In this document: piece by piece, positions 35,325 to 41,347 of the stretch | How the letters are laid out: every line of letters starts with the position of its first letter | How positions within the stretch are numbered: the stretch's first letter is position 1 | Source: G965198795 sp965198795 | GTDB lineage: Bacteria > Pseudomonadota > Alphaproteobacteria > Rhodospirillales > Casp-alpha2 | Direction of reading: 5' to 3' | Assembly: GCA_965198795.1 (NCBI GenBank) | Contig: OZ240674.1 | Coordinates: 1,116,001-1,180,000 of the forward strand | DNA length: 64,000 nucleotides | Position numbers and translations under genes: made by a program | The notes under the pieces: model-generated | Databases searched by the model: none | The model's input: the letters and a program-made list of their open reading frames with translations, nothing else | Told to the model about the DNA's origin: nothing

Positions 35325-35520
35325 CGTCATTCCCGCGCGGGCGGGAATCCAGACCAAACCCTTGTCGCTTACGATTGGTTGGAACGCGGGCCGCCACGCT
35401 GCATTCGCGCATTCGCGGGAAGAACGGAGTGAGGGCGGGGAATAACGAAACAGAAGCGGGGGGAATAACAAAATTAAGAACGCCGGAATGAAAAAGCGGG
35501 GCCGCGGCGCCCCGGCAAAG
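35325..35520. repeat. REP/MITE-like palindromic block
   Basis: The stretch begins CGTCATTCCCGCGCGGGCGG and contains ACCCTTGTCGCTTACGATTGG, then GAACGCGGGCCG. The block at 40060-40200 has the same order of pieces (CGTCATCCCCGCG, ACCCCTTGTCACTCGATGATTGG, GAACGCGGGCCGG), so both are copies of one dispersed element of roughly 130 bp. At 35491-35510 the minus strand also shows a GC-rich hairpin followed by CTTTTT. The 35193-35706 gap holds no convincing gene. Confidence 0.55.
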
Positions 35521-35706
35521 CGTCCCGTGTCTATCTGAACTTGAACAAATACGTCTTTTTGTGACCGTGGCGTGACACAAGCGCCGCCTGACGCAACTCA
35601 CATTCACAAAACGTATATTGATATGATACGTTCATGTTCGGTAGAACGAAATCCGACCGGCTGTCATGAAAGCGTCCGTCATGAAAGCGTCCGGCATGGA
35701 GCGAAC

Positions 35707-36117
35707 GTGAGACTGATTTTCAGCCTTCTGATTGGGGCGCTTATCGCCGCCTCTGCGACGCGGATGGAAGCGGCCGAGCTTTTGATGTTCGACTCGCCCG
35801 CTTGTGAATGGTGCGAGTTGTGGGAAGCGGAACTGGGCGAGGTTTATCCCAGAACCGCTGAAGGTGGGCGGGCCCCCTTGAGGCGCGTCGCGCTTCACCG
35901 CCACAAACGCCAACCCGGCGAATACGCCTTCGTAACCGGCGTGGTCTACACGCCGACGTTTGTTTTGGTGGCCGGCGGCCGCGAGGTGGGTCGCATTCAT
36001 GGCTATCCGGGCGAGGATCATTTCTGGGATTTGCTTGGCGAACTCATCGCCAAACTGCCGCCGCCGCGCAAGGCTTGCGTACACGATGAAACCGAAATGG
36101 GAGAGCGAACATGCTAA
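35707..36117 (+). CDS. soxS: SoxS-like periplasmic thioredoxin
   Basis: A 136-residue product with GTG start, signal peptide (LIFSLLIGALIAASATRMEA) and a thioredoxin-type site CEWC in FDSPACEWCELWEAELGEVYP. GVVYTPTFVLVAGGREVGRI holds the cis-Pro (TPT) segment. SoxS-type thioredoxins reactivate SoxY by reducing its carrier cysteine. It leads a plus-strand unit with the GlcG-like gene (7-bp overlap) and a rhodanese, on the opposite side of the regulatory region from soxX. Upstream, GTCATGAAAGCGTCC occurs twice in tandem (about 35664-35693). Confidence 0.8.
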   Translation: MRLIFSLLIGALIAASATRMEAAELLMFDSPACEWCELWEAELGEVYPRTAEGGRAPLRRVALHRHKRQPGEYAFVTGVVYTPTFVLVAGGREVGRIHGYPGEDHFWDLLGELIAKLPPPRKACVHDETEMGERTC

Positions 36118-36608
36118 GGAAAACTGTTGTGGCCGCCGCCTTGTGTCTAGCCGTCATGTCCGGCTCGAAGGCCGACGAGGGTCTGGTCAGCTTCAAGATC
36201 ATGACCCTGGAAACCGCGCAGGAACTGGCGAGGAACACGCTCATATCCTGCCGGGAAAAAGGCTATCAGGTGACGGTCGCGGTGGTGGACCGCTTCGGCA
36301 ATCCGCAAGTCCTGCTGCGCGACCGCTTCGCCGGTCCTCACACGCCGGAGACCGCGACGCGCAAGGCCTGGACGGCGGTCAGTTTCCGCACCCACACCCT
36401 TGAGATGGGCGAGATCACCAAGGCCGGCACGGACATGAGCGGAATCCGCCACATCGGCAACGCCCTGGCCGTCGGCGGCGGTATTCCGGTGACGGCGGGC
36501 GGCAAGATCGTCGGCGGCGTCGGGGTGTCCGGCGCGCCGGGCGGCGACGCGGACCATGCCTGCGCCGAGGAAGGCGTCGAAAGCGTTGTCGAGCTTCTGG
36601 AATTCTAA
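36111..36608 (+). CDS. Secreted GlcG/HbpS-family heme-binding-like protein
   Basis: A 165-residue protein with signal peptide (VVAAALCLAVMSGSKA) and the GlcG/HbpS fold: ETAQELARNTLISCREKG, VTVAVVDRFGNPQVLLRDR, TRKAWTAVSFRT, IRHIGNALAVGGGIPVTAGG and GGVGVSGAPGGDADHACAEEG. Family members bind heme or small cofactors, and proteins of this family occur in some sox loci. The gene overlaps soxS by 7 bp. The role in sulfur oxidation is inferred from the operon. Confidence 0.8.
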   Translation: MLRKTVVAAALCLAVMSGSKADEGLVSFKIMTLETAQELARNTLISCREKGYQVTVAVVDRFGNPQVLLRDRFAGPHTPETATRKAWTAVSFRTHTLEMGEITKAGTDMSGIRHIGNALAVGGGIPVTAGGKIVGGVGVSGAPGGDADHACAEEGVESVVELLEF

Positions 36609-36633
36609 CCGGGTTTCCGGCGCCCGAGGCGCC

Positions 36634-37068
36634 GTGAAAGCGTGGACGCTCATCGCCGTCATGCTGTCCGTCATGCTGTCCGGCGCTCTGGCGGCGGCGC
36701 CTGCGGCCGCCGGCCCGCTCGCGGAGTCCCTGGAAGAGTACTTCGCCTTCCAGGATCCCGGGACGGGCGTCATTACGCCCGATCAAATGGCCAGCCTGAA
36801 CCGGGGCGATTACCTGCTGATCGACGTCAGGGGCGCGGAGGCCTTCTTAGCCGGTCACATCCGGTGGGCCGAGAACATCCCCTGGGACGAGGTGATGGAA
36901 CGGCGCGCCCGCTTGACGGCCCACAAGAAGACCGTGCTTTACTGTGACACGGGGGTCCAATCAGCCCAGTTGATGCTGGCGCTTCGTCTGCTCGGCGCGC
37001 GCGGCGTCACAGTCCTCAGAGGCGGATACCACGGCTGGTTGGCCGCCGGCGAACCGCCGGCCCGGTAG
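36634..37068 (+). CDS. Periplasmic rhodanese-like sulfurtransferase
   Basis: A 144-residue protein starting at GTG with a signal peptide (TLIAVMLSVMLSGALAAAPA). The rhodanese domain includes LLIDVRGAEAFLAGHIRWAENIPW and the active-site loop TVLYCDTGVQSAQLMLALRLLGA, whose Cys would carry a persulfide, and ends VLRGGYHGWLAAGEPP. It would move sulfane sulfur in the periplasm. It closes the soxS-glcG-like-rhodanese unit, 25 bp after the preceding stop, so it is best viewed as an accessory sox gene. Confidence 0.85.
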   Translation: MKAWTLIAVMLSVMLSGALAAAPAAAGPLAESLEEYFAFQDPGTGVITPDQMASLNRGDYLLIDVRGAEAFLAGHIRWAENIPWDEVMERRARLTAHKKTVLYCDTGVQSAQLMLALRLLGARGVTVLRGGYHGWLAAGEPPAR

Positions 37069-37093
37069 CTGCGGAATGGCGGAAGCAAAAAAC

Positions 37094-37122
37094 TTCCAAA
37101 TCGGTTGAAATCCCGATATAAA
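37094..37122 (+). promoter_or_regulatory. Possible promoter of the Cas12-like operon
   Basis: TTCCAA (37094) and TATAAA (37117) are 17 bp apart, matching sigma-70 spacing but with a weak -35. A second AT-rich TATAAAT lies at 37132. The region 37069-37219 is the only upstream non-coding DNA for the effector gene. Confidence 0.3.
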
Positions 37123-37219
37123 CAGGCCCGCTATAAATAGGCTAGGCGCTAACTGTCAGCCGCATCGGCCCCCATGTTATAGGTAGCATGACCCGGTCAA
37201 ACGCGCCGAAATCATCAAG

Positions 37220-37489
37220 ATGACCCAAAAGCCAACCCTCGTGAAAGCGGTCAAGACTGCGGCCTTCAAGCTTCACAATCCGTCCCGCCGCAAACGCGCG
37301 ATGCTTGATTATGCGCTGCTTCACTATCATCTCGCCTACTCGAAGGCGCTCGCCGCCGTCCAACCGGACATCGAGCGGTTGGTGACGGAAGAGCGCGAGC
37401 GGCGGGAAAACGAAAAGGGACTGGCTTCCAAGAAAAAAAACGAAAACAAGAACGCCATGACGCCCTGTATGCAAAAATCAACGGCGTGA
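37220..37489 (+). CDS. N-terminal part of the compact Cas12/TnpB-like effector (frame 1 of 2)
   Basis: An 89-residue reading begins MTQKPTLVKAVKTAAFKLHN and continues SRRKRAMLDYALLHYHLAY, like the first beta-strand and helix (WED/REC start) of TnpB and small Cas12 proteins (VKTAAFKL, then YALLHYHLAYSKAL). A charged helix follows. After an A8 run (37433-37440) the frame loses homology-like character, and its TGA (37487) overlaps the GTG (37486) of the next reading. A -1 shift at A AAA AAC (37435-37441) instead yields RKQERHDALYAKINGVIKPL and joins smoothly to the downstream protein. So this is probably the beginning of one ~596-residue effector, whether through a programmed shift, a mutation, or a homopolymer sequence error. 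Confidence 0.65.
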   Translation: MTQKPTLVKAVKTAAFKLHNPSRRKRAMLDYALLHYHLAYSKALAAVQPDIERLVTEERERRENEKGLASKKKNENKNAMTPCMQKSTA

Positions 37490-39009
37490 TCAAGCCCCTG
37501 CCGATATCCAGCGCTTCAAAACAACCAAGGGCCATACCCGGCGACATTATAGGGCAGGTCGAAAGCCACATCGAACTTCACGACGCGCAGGACAGCGTCG
37601 GACCGCCGACGGTTCAGCGCCTGAGCGGATATGAACCGCTTTACGAGCAAAGCCTGGACGATCTCGCGCGTTCGCTAACGCTTGAGGAGGAGAAAGTCGC
37701 GCGGGACGAGGTCGCGCGTTTGTCCAAATCCGGAAACTTTCGCCCCGTTATCTTCCCGCGCAACCACAAGACCAGCGGATTTCTCCTGCTCAAGGACCTC
37801 AAGGATAACGCGAGCAACCGGCGCTTCATCTGGTTGAACCTGGTTCCGAAAAATTGCCGCCTGGCGAAGCCCGCCCGCGTTCAAGACCTGGTTGACGCGC
37901 GCACCGGCGAGATTGTCGGTTTCACAAGCAAGACCGGATGCCTGTTCCCCATCGAGTTTGGCCGCGATTACCAGGACGAGGCGTTTCTGGACAAGGGATC
38001 GCCGCTGTCGGCGAAGCTGCTCAAGAAGGACGGCGGCTACGAGGTTCACATCGCCTTCGCATATGAAACGCCGAAGGTCGAGCCAAAGACCTATCTGGGC
38101 GTGGACCGCGGTATCTATAATCTTGCGTCCCTGGGCGTCATTGACGGCGAGGGCGAGGGACGGATTCTCGAACGCAAAAATCTTGACGGACGTAATCTGC
38201 GGTTCGTTCAAAAGCGGCTGGAGAGCCGTCAGCGCGACCTGCAACGGAAAGGGAAACCCTTTTCGGGCCGCCGGAAACGTCACGCCGCGGACGAGACGGT
38301 TCACTGGACCGCGAACGAAATAGTCGATATGGCGATGAAACACGAATCCCAGGTGATCATGGAAAACTTATCGCCGATGACGTCGCGTCGGGGAAAACGA
38401 GGGCGTTCAAACTTCAATCGCGTGCTCAACCGGAGTCAGTATCAGAAACTGCTGAAGGTTCTGACCTACAAAATGGCGGTCGCGGGTCTGCCCGAAATAA
38501 AACAGGTTCATCCCGGCTACACCTCGCAAGCCTGTCCCATTTGCGGGCATATATCCAAAGACAACCGCAAAAAGGTTTCAAGCGGCGACGGTTTCAAGAT
38601 GGATGAGTTCCGGTGCGTCGAATGCGATCACGCCGACGACGCCGATTTGAACGCGGCCCGGATCATCGCGCTTAAGAAAATATGGCGAGAGGATCTGTCG
38701 TCGGCGTTTAGACCCAAGCCTTTCCACGAGGTGCCAGAGAACAAAGGATTTTCTCAATTTTTACGTGTTCGCGCTGAACAGCGCGGAGAGAGCGCTTGTG
38801 ACCTTCGGGTCGGTACTTCTGGGCGCTCTGGTCTGGATGGGCGCTACGAGGATGGAGAAGCCCCTCCCGGTGGGAACACCGTTGAGCCTCGGTCCGGATC
38901 GAATACCCCCGTGAGAAAAAATACGCCGCCCAAGCAGGCGGCGGTTAGTCCTTCGGACGGAAACTCACGCTTTGAAATCGCGAAAAACGCCGGTTCCCCA
39001 GATGGATAG
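37486..39009 (+). CDS. cas12: Compact type V (Cas12/TnpB-like) RNA-guided nuclease, main part
   Basis: A 507-residue reading from GTG. Residues ~1-200 form the REC/WED-like part. RuvC-I is YLGVDRGIYNLASLGVID (catalytic Asp207). A bridge-helix-like basic segment is RFVQKRLESRQRDLQRKG. RuvC-II is SQVIMENLSPM (Glu293). Then HPGYTSQACPICGH and FRCVECDH make a four-Cys zinc ribbon (350, 353, 377, 380). RuvC-III is DADLNAARIIAL (Asp387). The D-E-D triad is intact, so DNA cleavage is possible. The last ~105 residues after RuvC-III are low in conserved character and overlap a structured-RNA region. A 16-repeat CRISPR array starts 10 bp after the stop, on the same side. No cas1, cas2 or cas4 is nearby. 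The subtype is not clear: size suits small type V-U/Cas12n/f-like effectors, and TnpB is the closest pattern. Confidence 0.8.
   Translation: MIKPLPISSASKQPRAIPGDIIGQVESHIELHDAQDSVGPPTVQRLSGYEPLYEQSLDDLARSLTLEEEKVARDEVARLSKSGNFRPVIFPRNHKTSGFLLLKDLKDNASNRRFIWLNLVPKNCRLAKPARVQDLVDARTGEIVGFTSKTGCLFPIEFGRDYQDEAFLDKGSPLSAKLLKKDGGYEVHIAFAYETPKVEPKTYLGVDRGIYNLASLGVIDGEGEGRILERKNLDGRNLRFVQKRLESRQRDLQRKGKPFSGRRKRHAADETVHWTANEIVDMAMKHESQVIMENLSPMTSRRGKRGRSNFNRVLNRSQYQKLLKVLTYKMAVAGLPEIKQVHPGYTSQACPICGHISKDNRKKVSSGDGFKMDEFRCVECDHADDADLNAARIIALKKIWREDLSSAFRPKPFHEVPENKGFSQFLRVRAEQRGESACDLRVGTSGRSGLDGRYEDGEAPPGGNTVEPRSGSNTPVRKNTPPKQAAVSPSDGNSRFEIAKNAGSPDG
38771..38969 (+). ncRNA. Putative guide-scaffold RNA (omega-RNA/tracrRNA-like) overlapping the effector 3' end
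   Basis: Six perfect hairpins lie in 200 bases on the plus strand: GCGCT/AGCGC (38771-38784); AGAGCGC (38789) paired with GCGCTCT (38823-38829), enclosing GACC-UUCG-GGUC (38800-38811); CGGTG-GGAA-CACCG (38868-38881), a GNRA tetraloop; and CGTGAG (38910) paired with CTCACG (38964), enclosing CGCCGCC/GGCGGCG (38924-38943) and GTCC/GGAC (38948-38958). Stable tetraloops and nested stems suggest selected RNA structure rather than coding use. TnpB genes carry their guide RNA at this position, overlapping the 3' end. Short matches to the repeat's complement (CTCTGGT at 38826; TACCCCC at 38904) could be anti-repeats but are only 7 bases each. Confidence 0.6.
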
Positions 39010-39018
39010 ACACGGTTG

Positions 39019-40042
39019 GGTGGCGGTCGCCAGCGTTTGGGGGGTAACCAGAGGCGCCAGCAGCTGCGCTGGTGGCGGCTGATGGGTGGCGGTCGCCAGC
39101 GTTTGGGGGGTAACCAGAGGACGGCGAGCGTGGACACCAAGGCGGCGCTTGGTGGCGGTCGCCAGCGTTTGGGGGGTAACCAGAGGTTCCCAGACGGATA
39201 GCATTGATCCTGAAAGGTGGCGGTCGCCAGCGTTTGGGGGGTAACCAGAGGGAACCTGGGCGCAGATTAAGACATGGCGCCGGTGGCGGTCGCCAGCGTT
39301 TGGGGGGTAACCAGAGGGGTCTGGATAGAACGTCGGGGATTTTCAGGGGTGGCGGTCGCCAGCGTTTGGGGGGTAACCAGAGGTCTTATAATTAAGCTGC
39401 GAGACGATACGGAGGTGGCGGTCGCCAGCGTTTGGGGGGTAACCAGAGGAGCGGCACGACGACGACCGCGACGCGATCTGGTGGCGGTCGCCAGCGTTTG
39501 GGGGGTAACCAGAGGATAATCCGGCGTCACGTGACGCCATGGCCAGGTGGCGGTCGCCAGCGTTTGGGGGGTAACCAGAGGGCGCGCAATCCAGCGCCAC
39601 GTTGCCGGCCCGGTGGCGGTCGCCAGCGTTTGGGGGGTAACCAGAGGTTCCCAGACGGATAGCATTGATCCTGAAAGGTGGCGGTCGCCAGCGTTTGGGG
39701 GGTAACCAGAGGGGGTAACACTGGCTTATCAGTGTTCGATTAGGTGGCGGTCGCCAGCGTTTGGGGGGTAACCAGAGGCGTCAAGTATTCTATGAGGAAG
39801 GCGGTGGCGGTGGCGGTCGCCAGCGTTTGGGGGGTAACCAGAGGAGAGGGGGGCCTGCTAGATACAGATGTCCCGGTGGCGGTCGCCAGCGTTTGGGGGG
39901 TAACCAGAGGCAATAAATGTTGCCAATATAAAACCGTGCTGGTGGCGGTCGCCAGCGTTTGGGGGGTAACCAGAGGGTCGCTGGATGACTTTGGCGGCTG
40001 GGGAAAGGTGGCGGTCGCCAGCGTTTGGGGGGTAACCAGAGG
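39019..40042 (+). CRISPR. CRISPR array: 16 identical 36-bp repeats, 15 spacers of 29-30 bp
   Basis: The repeat starts GGTGGCGGTCGCCAGCG and ends GGGGGGTAACCAGAGG. Repeats start at 39019, 39085, 39151, 39216, 39282, 39348, 39414, 39480, 39546, 39612, 39677, 39743, 39809, 39875, 39941 and 40007. I see no substitution in any copy, including the terminal ones. Thirteen spacers are 30 bp; spacers 3 (39187-39215) and 10 (39648-39676) are 29 bp and identical. The repeat holds a near-palindrome TGGCGGTCGCCA at its 5' end on the plus strand, which would form a hairpin near the 3' end if the array were read on the minus strand. The direction of transcription is therefore open, although the gene order favours plus. 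Confidence 0.95.
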
Positions 40043-40059
40043 CGAGGCATGGGAAACAC

Positions 40060-40200
40060 GCGTCATCCCCGCGAAGGCGGGGGTCCAGAGCACCCCTTGT
40101 CACTCGATGATTGGCCATCACTCAATAAGTAAGTTGAACGCGGGCCGGCGCGCTGGATTCCCGCCTGCGCGGTAATAACAAAGAAAGAGCGGGAATGACA
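40060..40200. repeat. REP/MITE-like palindromic block beside the array
   Basis: It begins CGTCATCCCCGCGAAGGCGG and includes CCCTTGTCACTCGATGATTGG and TTGAACGCGGGCCGG, ending GAGCGGGAATGACA, so its ends form an imperfect inverted repeat. It is a second copy of the element at 35325-35520. It marks the right boundary of the CRISPR locus and contributes the start region of the next gene. Confidence 0.6.
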
Positions 40201-40815
40201 AACTGGCGCGCGCGCAAGTACAACGGCGCGCGCATCACCGGCACGCTCCGGCTGGCGGACGGCCAGCGGTGCGAAATCGTCCAGTTCGGCCAGACAGCCT
40301 TCGTCGGCAAGAACACGTATGGGCCATTCACCGACGAGGAAGCGCCGAAGAAAAGCCTCACCGACGGCATGATAAAGCGCCTGCCCCTTCTGGGCTTCGG
40401 CGCCGGCGTTCACATGGGCCGGTATGACGGCGACAAGTATGTGAATGATCGTCAACGGGAACAGAACCAGGCGAAGCAACAGGACCAAGACCGGCAACAG
40501 CAGCGGAAGCCCCTGGCCAAGCCTGGGGTTCCGCGCATCCAGGTGACCCGGACAGAGGACGGCGATACGGACTGGAAGACCTTCACCGAAAAGCTGATCA
40601 AGGTCATTAACGAGGCCCCGGACGAAGCCCGCCGAAGCCCGCCTGAACGCTCTTATCAAGGCCCACAACGCCGCGCTGTCCAATCTCAAAAGCGCAAACG
40701 CCAGGCCTTCGATGACTGCAAGGATGCGTCCGGCAAGCGCCGCGCCCAGGTCCCGTTCTTCGCCCAGGCTCCCGTTGACGCCCAGGCTCCCGTTGACGCC
40801 CAGGCGGCGGAGTAA
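40195..40815 (+). CDS. Hypothetical protein upstream of ssb, possibly with an internal frame excursion
   Basis: A 206-residue product without a recognised family. The N-terminal ~75 residues look folded (ITGTLRLADGQRCEIVQFGQ; GKNTYGPFTDEEAPKKS). A Gln/Arg/Asp-rich linker follows (REQNQAKQQDQDRQQQ). The C-terminus carries two QAPVDA repeats from an 18-bp tandem repeat (about 40765-40800). At 40621-40640 GAAGCCCGCC is duplicated in tandem. Removing one copy changes SPPERSYQGPQRRAVQSQ into LNALIKAHNAALSNLKSAN, a far more helix-like stretch, after which the annotated frame is again better. So the middle may be read in the wrong frame owing to a compensated indel pair. The stop lies 5 bp before ssb. 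Confidence 0.5.
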   Translation: MTNWRARKYNGARITGTLRLADGQRCEIVQFGQTAFVGKNTYGPFTDEEAPKKSLTDGMIKRLPLLGFGAGVHMGRYDGDKYVNDRQREQNQAKQQDQDRQQQRKPLAKPGVPRIQVTRTEDGDTDWKTFTEKLIKVINEAPDEARRSPPERSYQGPQRRAVQSQKRKRQAFDDCKDASGKRRAQVPFFAQAPVDAQAPVDAQAAE

Positions 40816-40820
40816 GGACC

Positions 40821-41198
40821 ATGGCCGGAAGCGTCAACAAGGCAATCATTCTCGGCAACATCGGGCGCGACCCGGAAGTCCGTTACACCCAGCCCGGCGC
40901 TAAGGTGGCGTTCTTCTTCCTCGCCACGTCCCAGACCTGGAAGGACAAGAACACCGGCGAGAAGCGGGAGCGGACCGAACGGCGCCGGTTGGTGGTCTTC
41001 AATGAACGTCTGGTGGAAGTGGTGGAGAAGCACCTTCGCAAAGGTTCCAAGGTCTATGTGGAAGGTTCCCTGCAAACCCGCAAGTGGGCGGGTAGTGACG
41101 GGGTGAACCGCTACACCACGGAAGTGACGCCTCAGCCTTTCCGGGGCGAATGGGTCATGCTGGACAAGGGTGAAACGGGCGCACCGCCCCGCCGATAG
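40821..41198 (+). CDS. ssb: Single-stranded DNA-binding protein, short form
   Basis: A 125-residue OB-fold SSB: AGSVNKAIILGNIGRDPEVR, KVAFFFLATSQTWKDKNTGE, RTERRRLVVFNERLVEVVEK, HLRKGSKVYVEGSLQTRKW and a final strand GEWVMLDKG. Cellular SSBs end in a flexible tail with an acidic DDDIPF-type tip that recruits repair and replication proteins; this one ends TGAPPRR and lacks it. Short, tail-less SSBs are commoner on phages and plasmids. It is 5 bp after the hypothetical gene, so the two are one operon, next to the CRISPR locus. Confidence 0.88.
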   Translation: MAGSVNKAIILGNIGRDPEVRYTQPGAKVAFFFLATSQTWKDKNTGEKRERTERRRLVVFNERLVEVVEKHLRKGSKVYVEGSLQTRKWAGSDGVNRYTTEVTPQPFRGEWVMLDKGETGAPPRR

Positions 41199-41229
41199 TC
41201 CTGATTCCTACGCCGCCGCCCGCTCCGCC

Positions 41230-41335
41230 GGGTATGGAGCGCCGCCCGCAAGGCCGTCAACGGCGTCCCGAACGCCTGAACGCGGCCCACGAACGCGTCA
41301 ACCATGTCAAAACCGCGGGGCATGAACATATCCAA
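41230..41335 (+). pseudogene. IS630-type transposase C-terminal relic
   Basis: The DNA encodes AHERVNHVKTAGHEHIQC, which matches the C-terminal end of the IS630 copies elsewhere in the window (HECASRVKTAGHEYG). Only this tail (about 30 codons) remains, right after ssb. It marks the fourth IS630 trace in the window. Confidence 0.5.
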
Positions 41336-41347
41336 TGTCATAACGCT

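Noticed and set aside
37486..39009. Assigning the effector to Cas12m (type V-M)
   Set aside because: Joined length is similar, but the RuvC-I site here is an intact GVDRG. As I recall it, the characterised Cas12m has a degenerate first site, and the rest of the sequence does not obviously match. Subtype left open.
37220..39009. The nuclease as an ordinary IS200/IS605 or IS607 TnpB
   Set aside because: No tnpA, no recognisable subterminal hairpin ends or target motif, and a 16-repeat array follows directly. Still worth testing by search.
39016..40175. Several open frames of 60-143 codons run through the repeat array on both strands
   Set aside because: They consist of translated repeat units (for example VAVASVWGVTRG) and arise because the 36+30 bp period is divisible by three. 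They are not genes.
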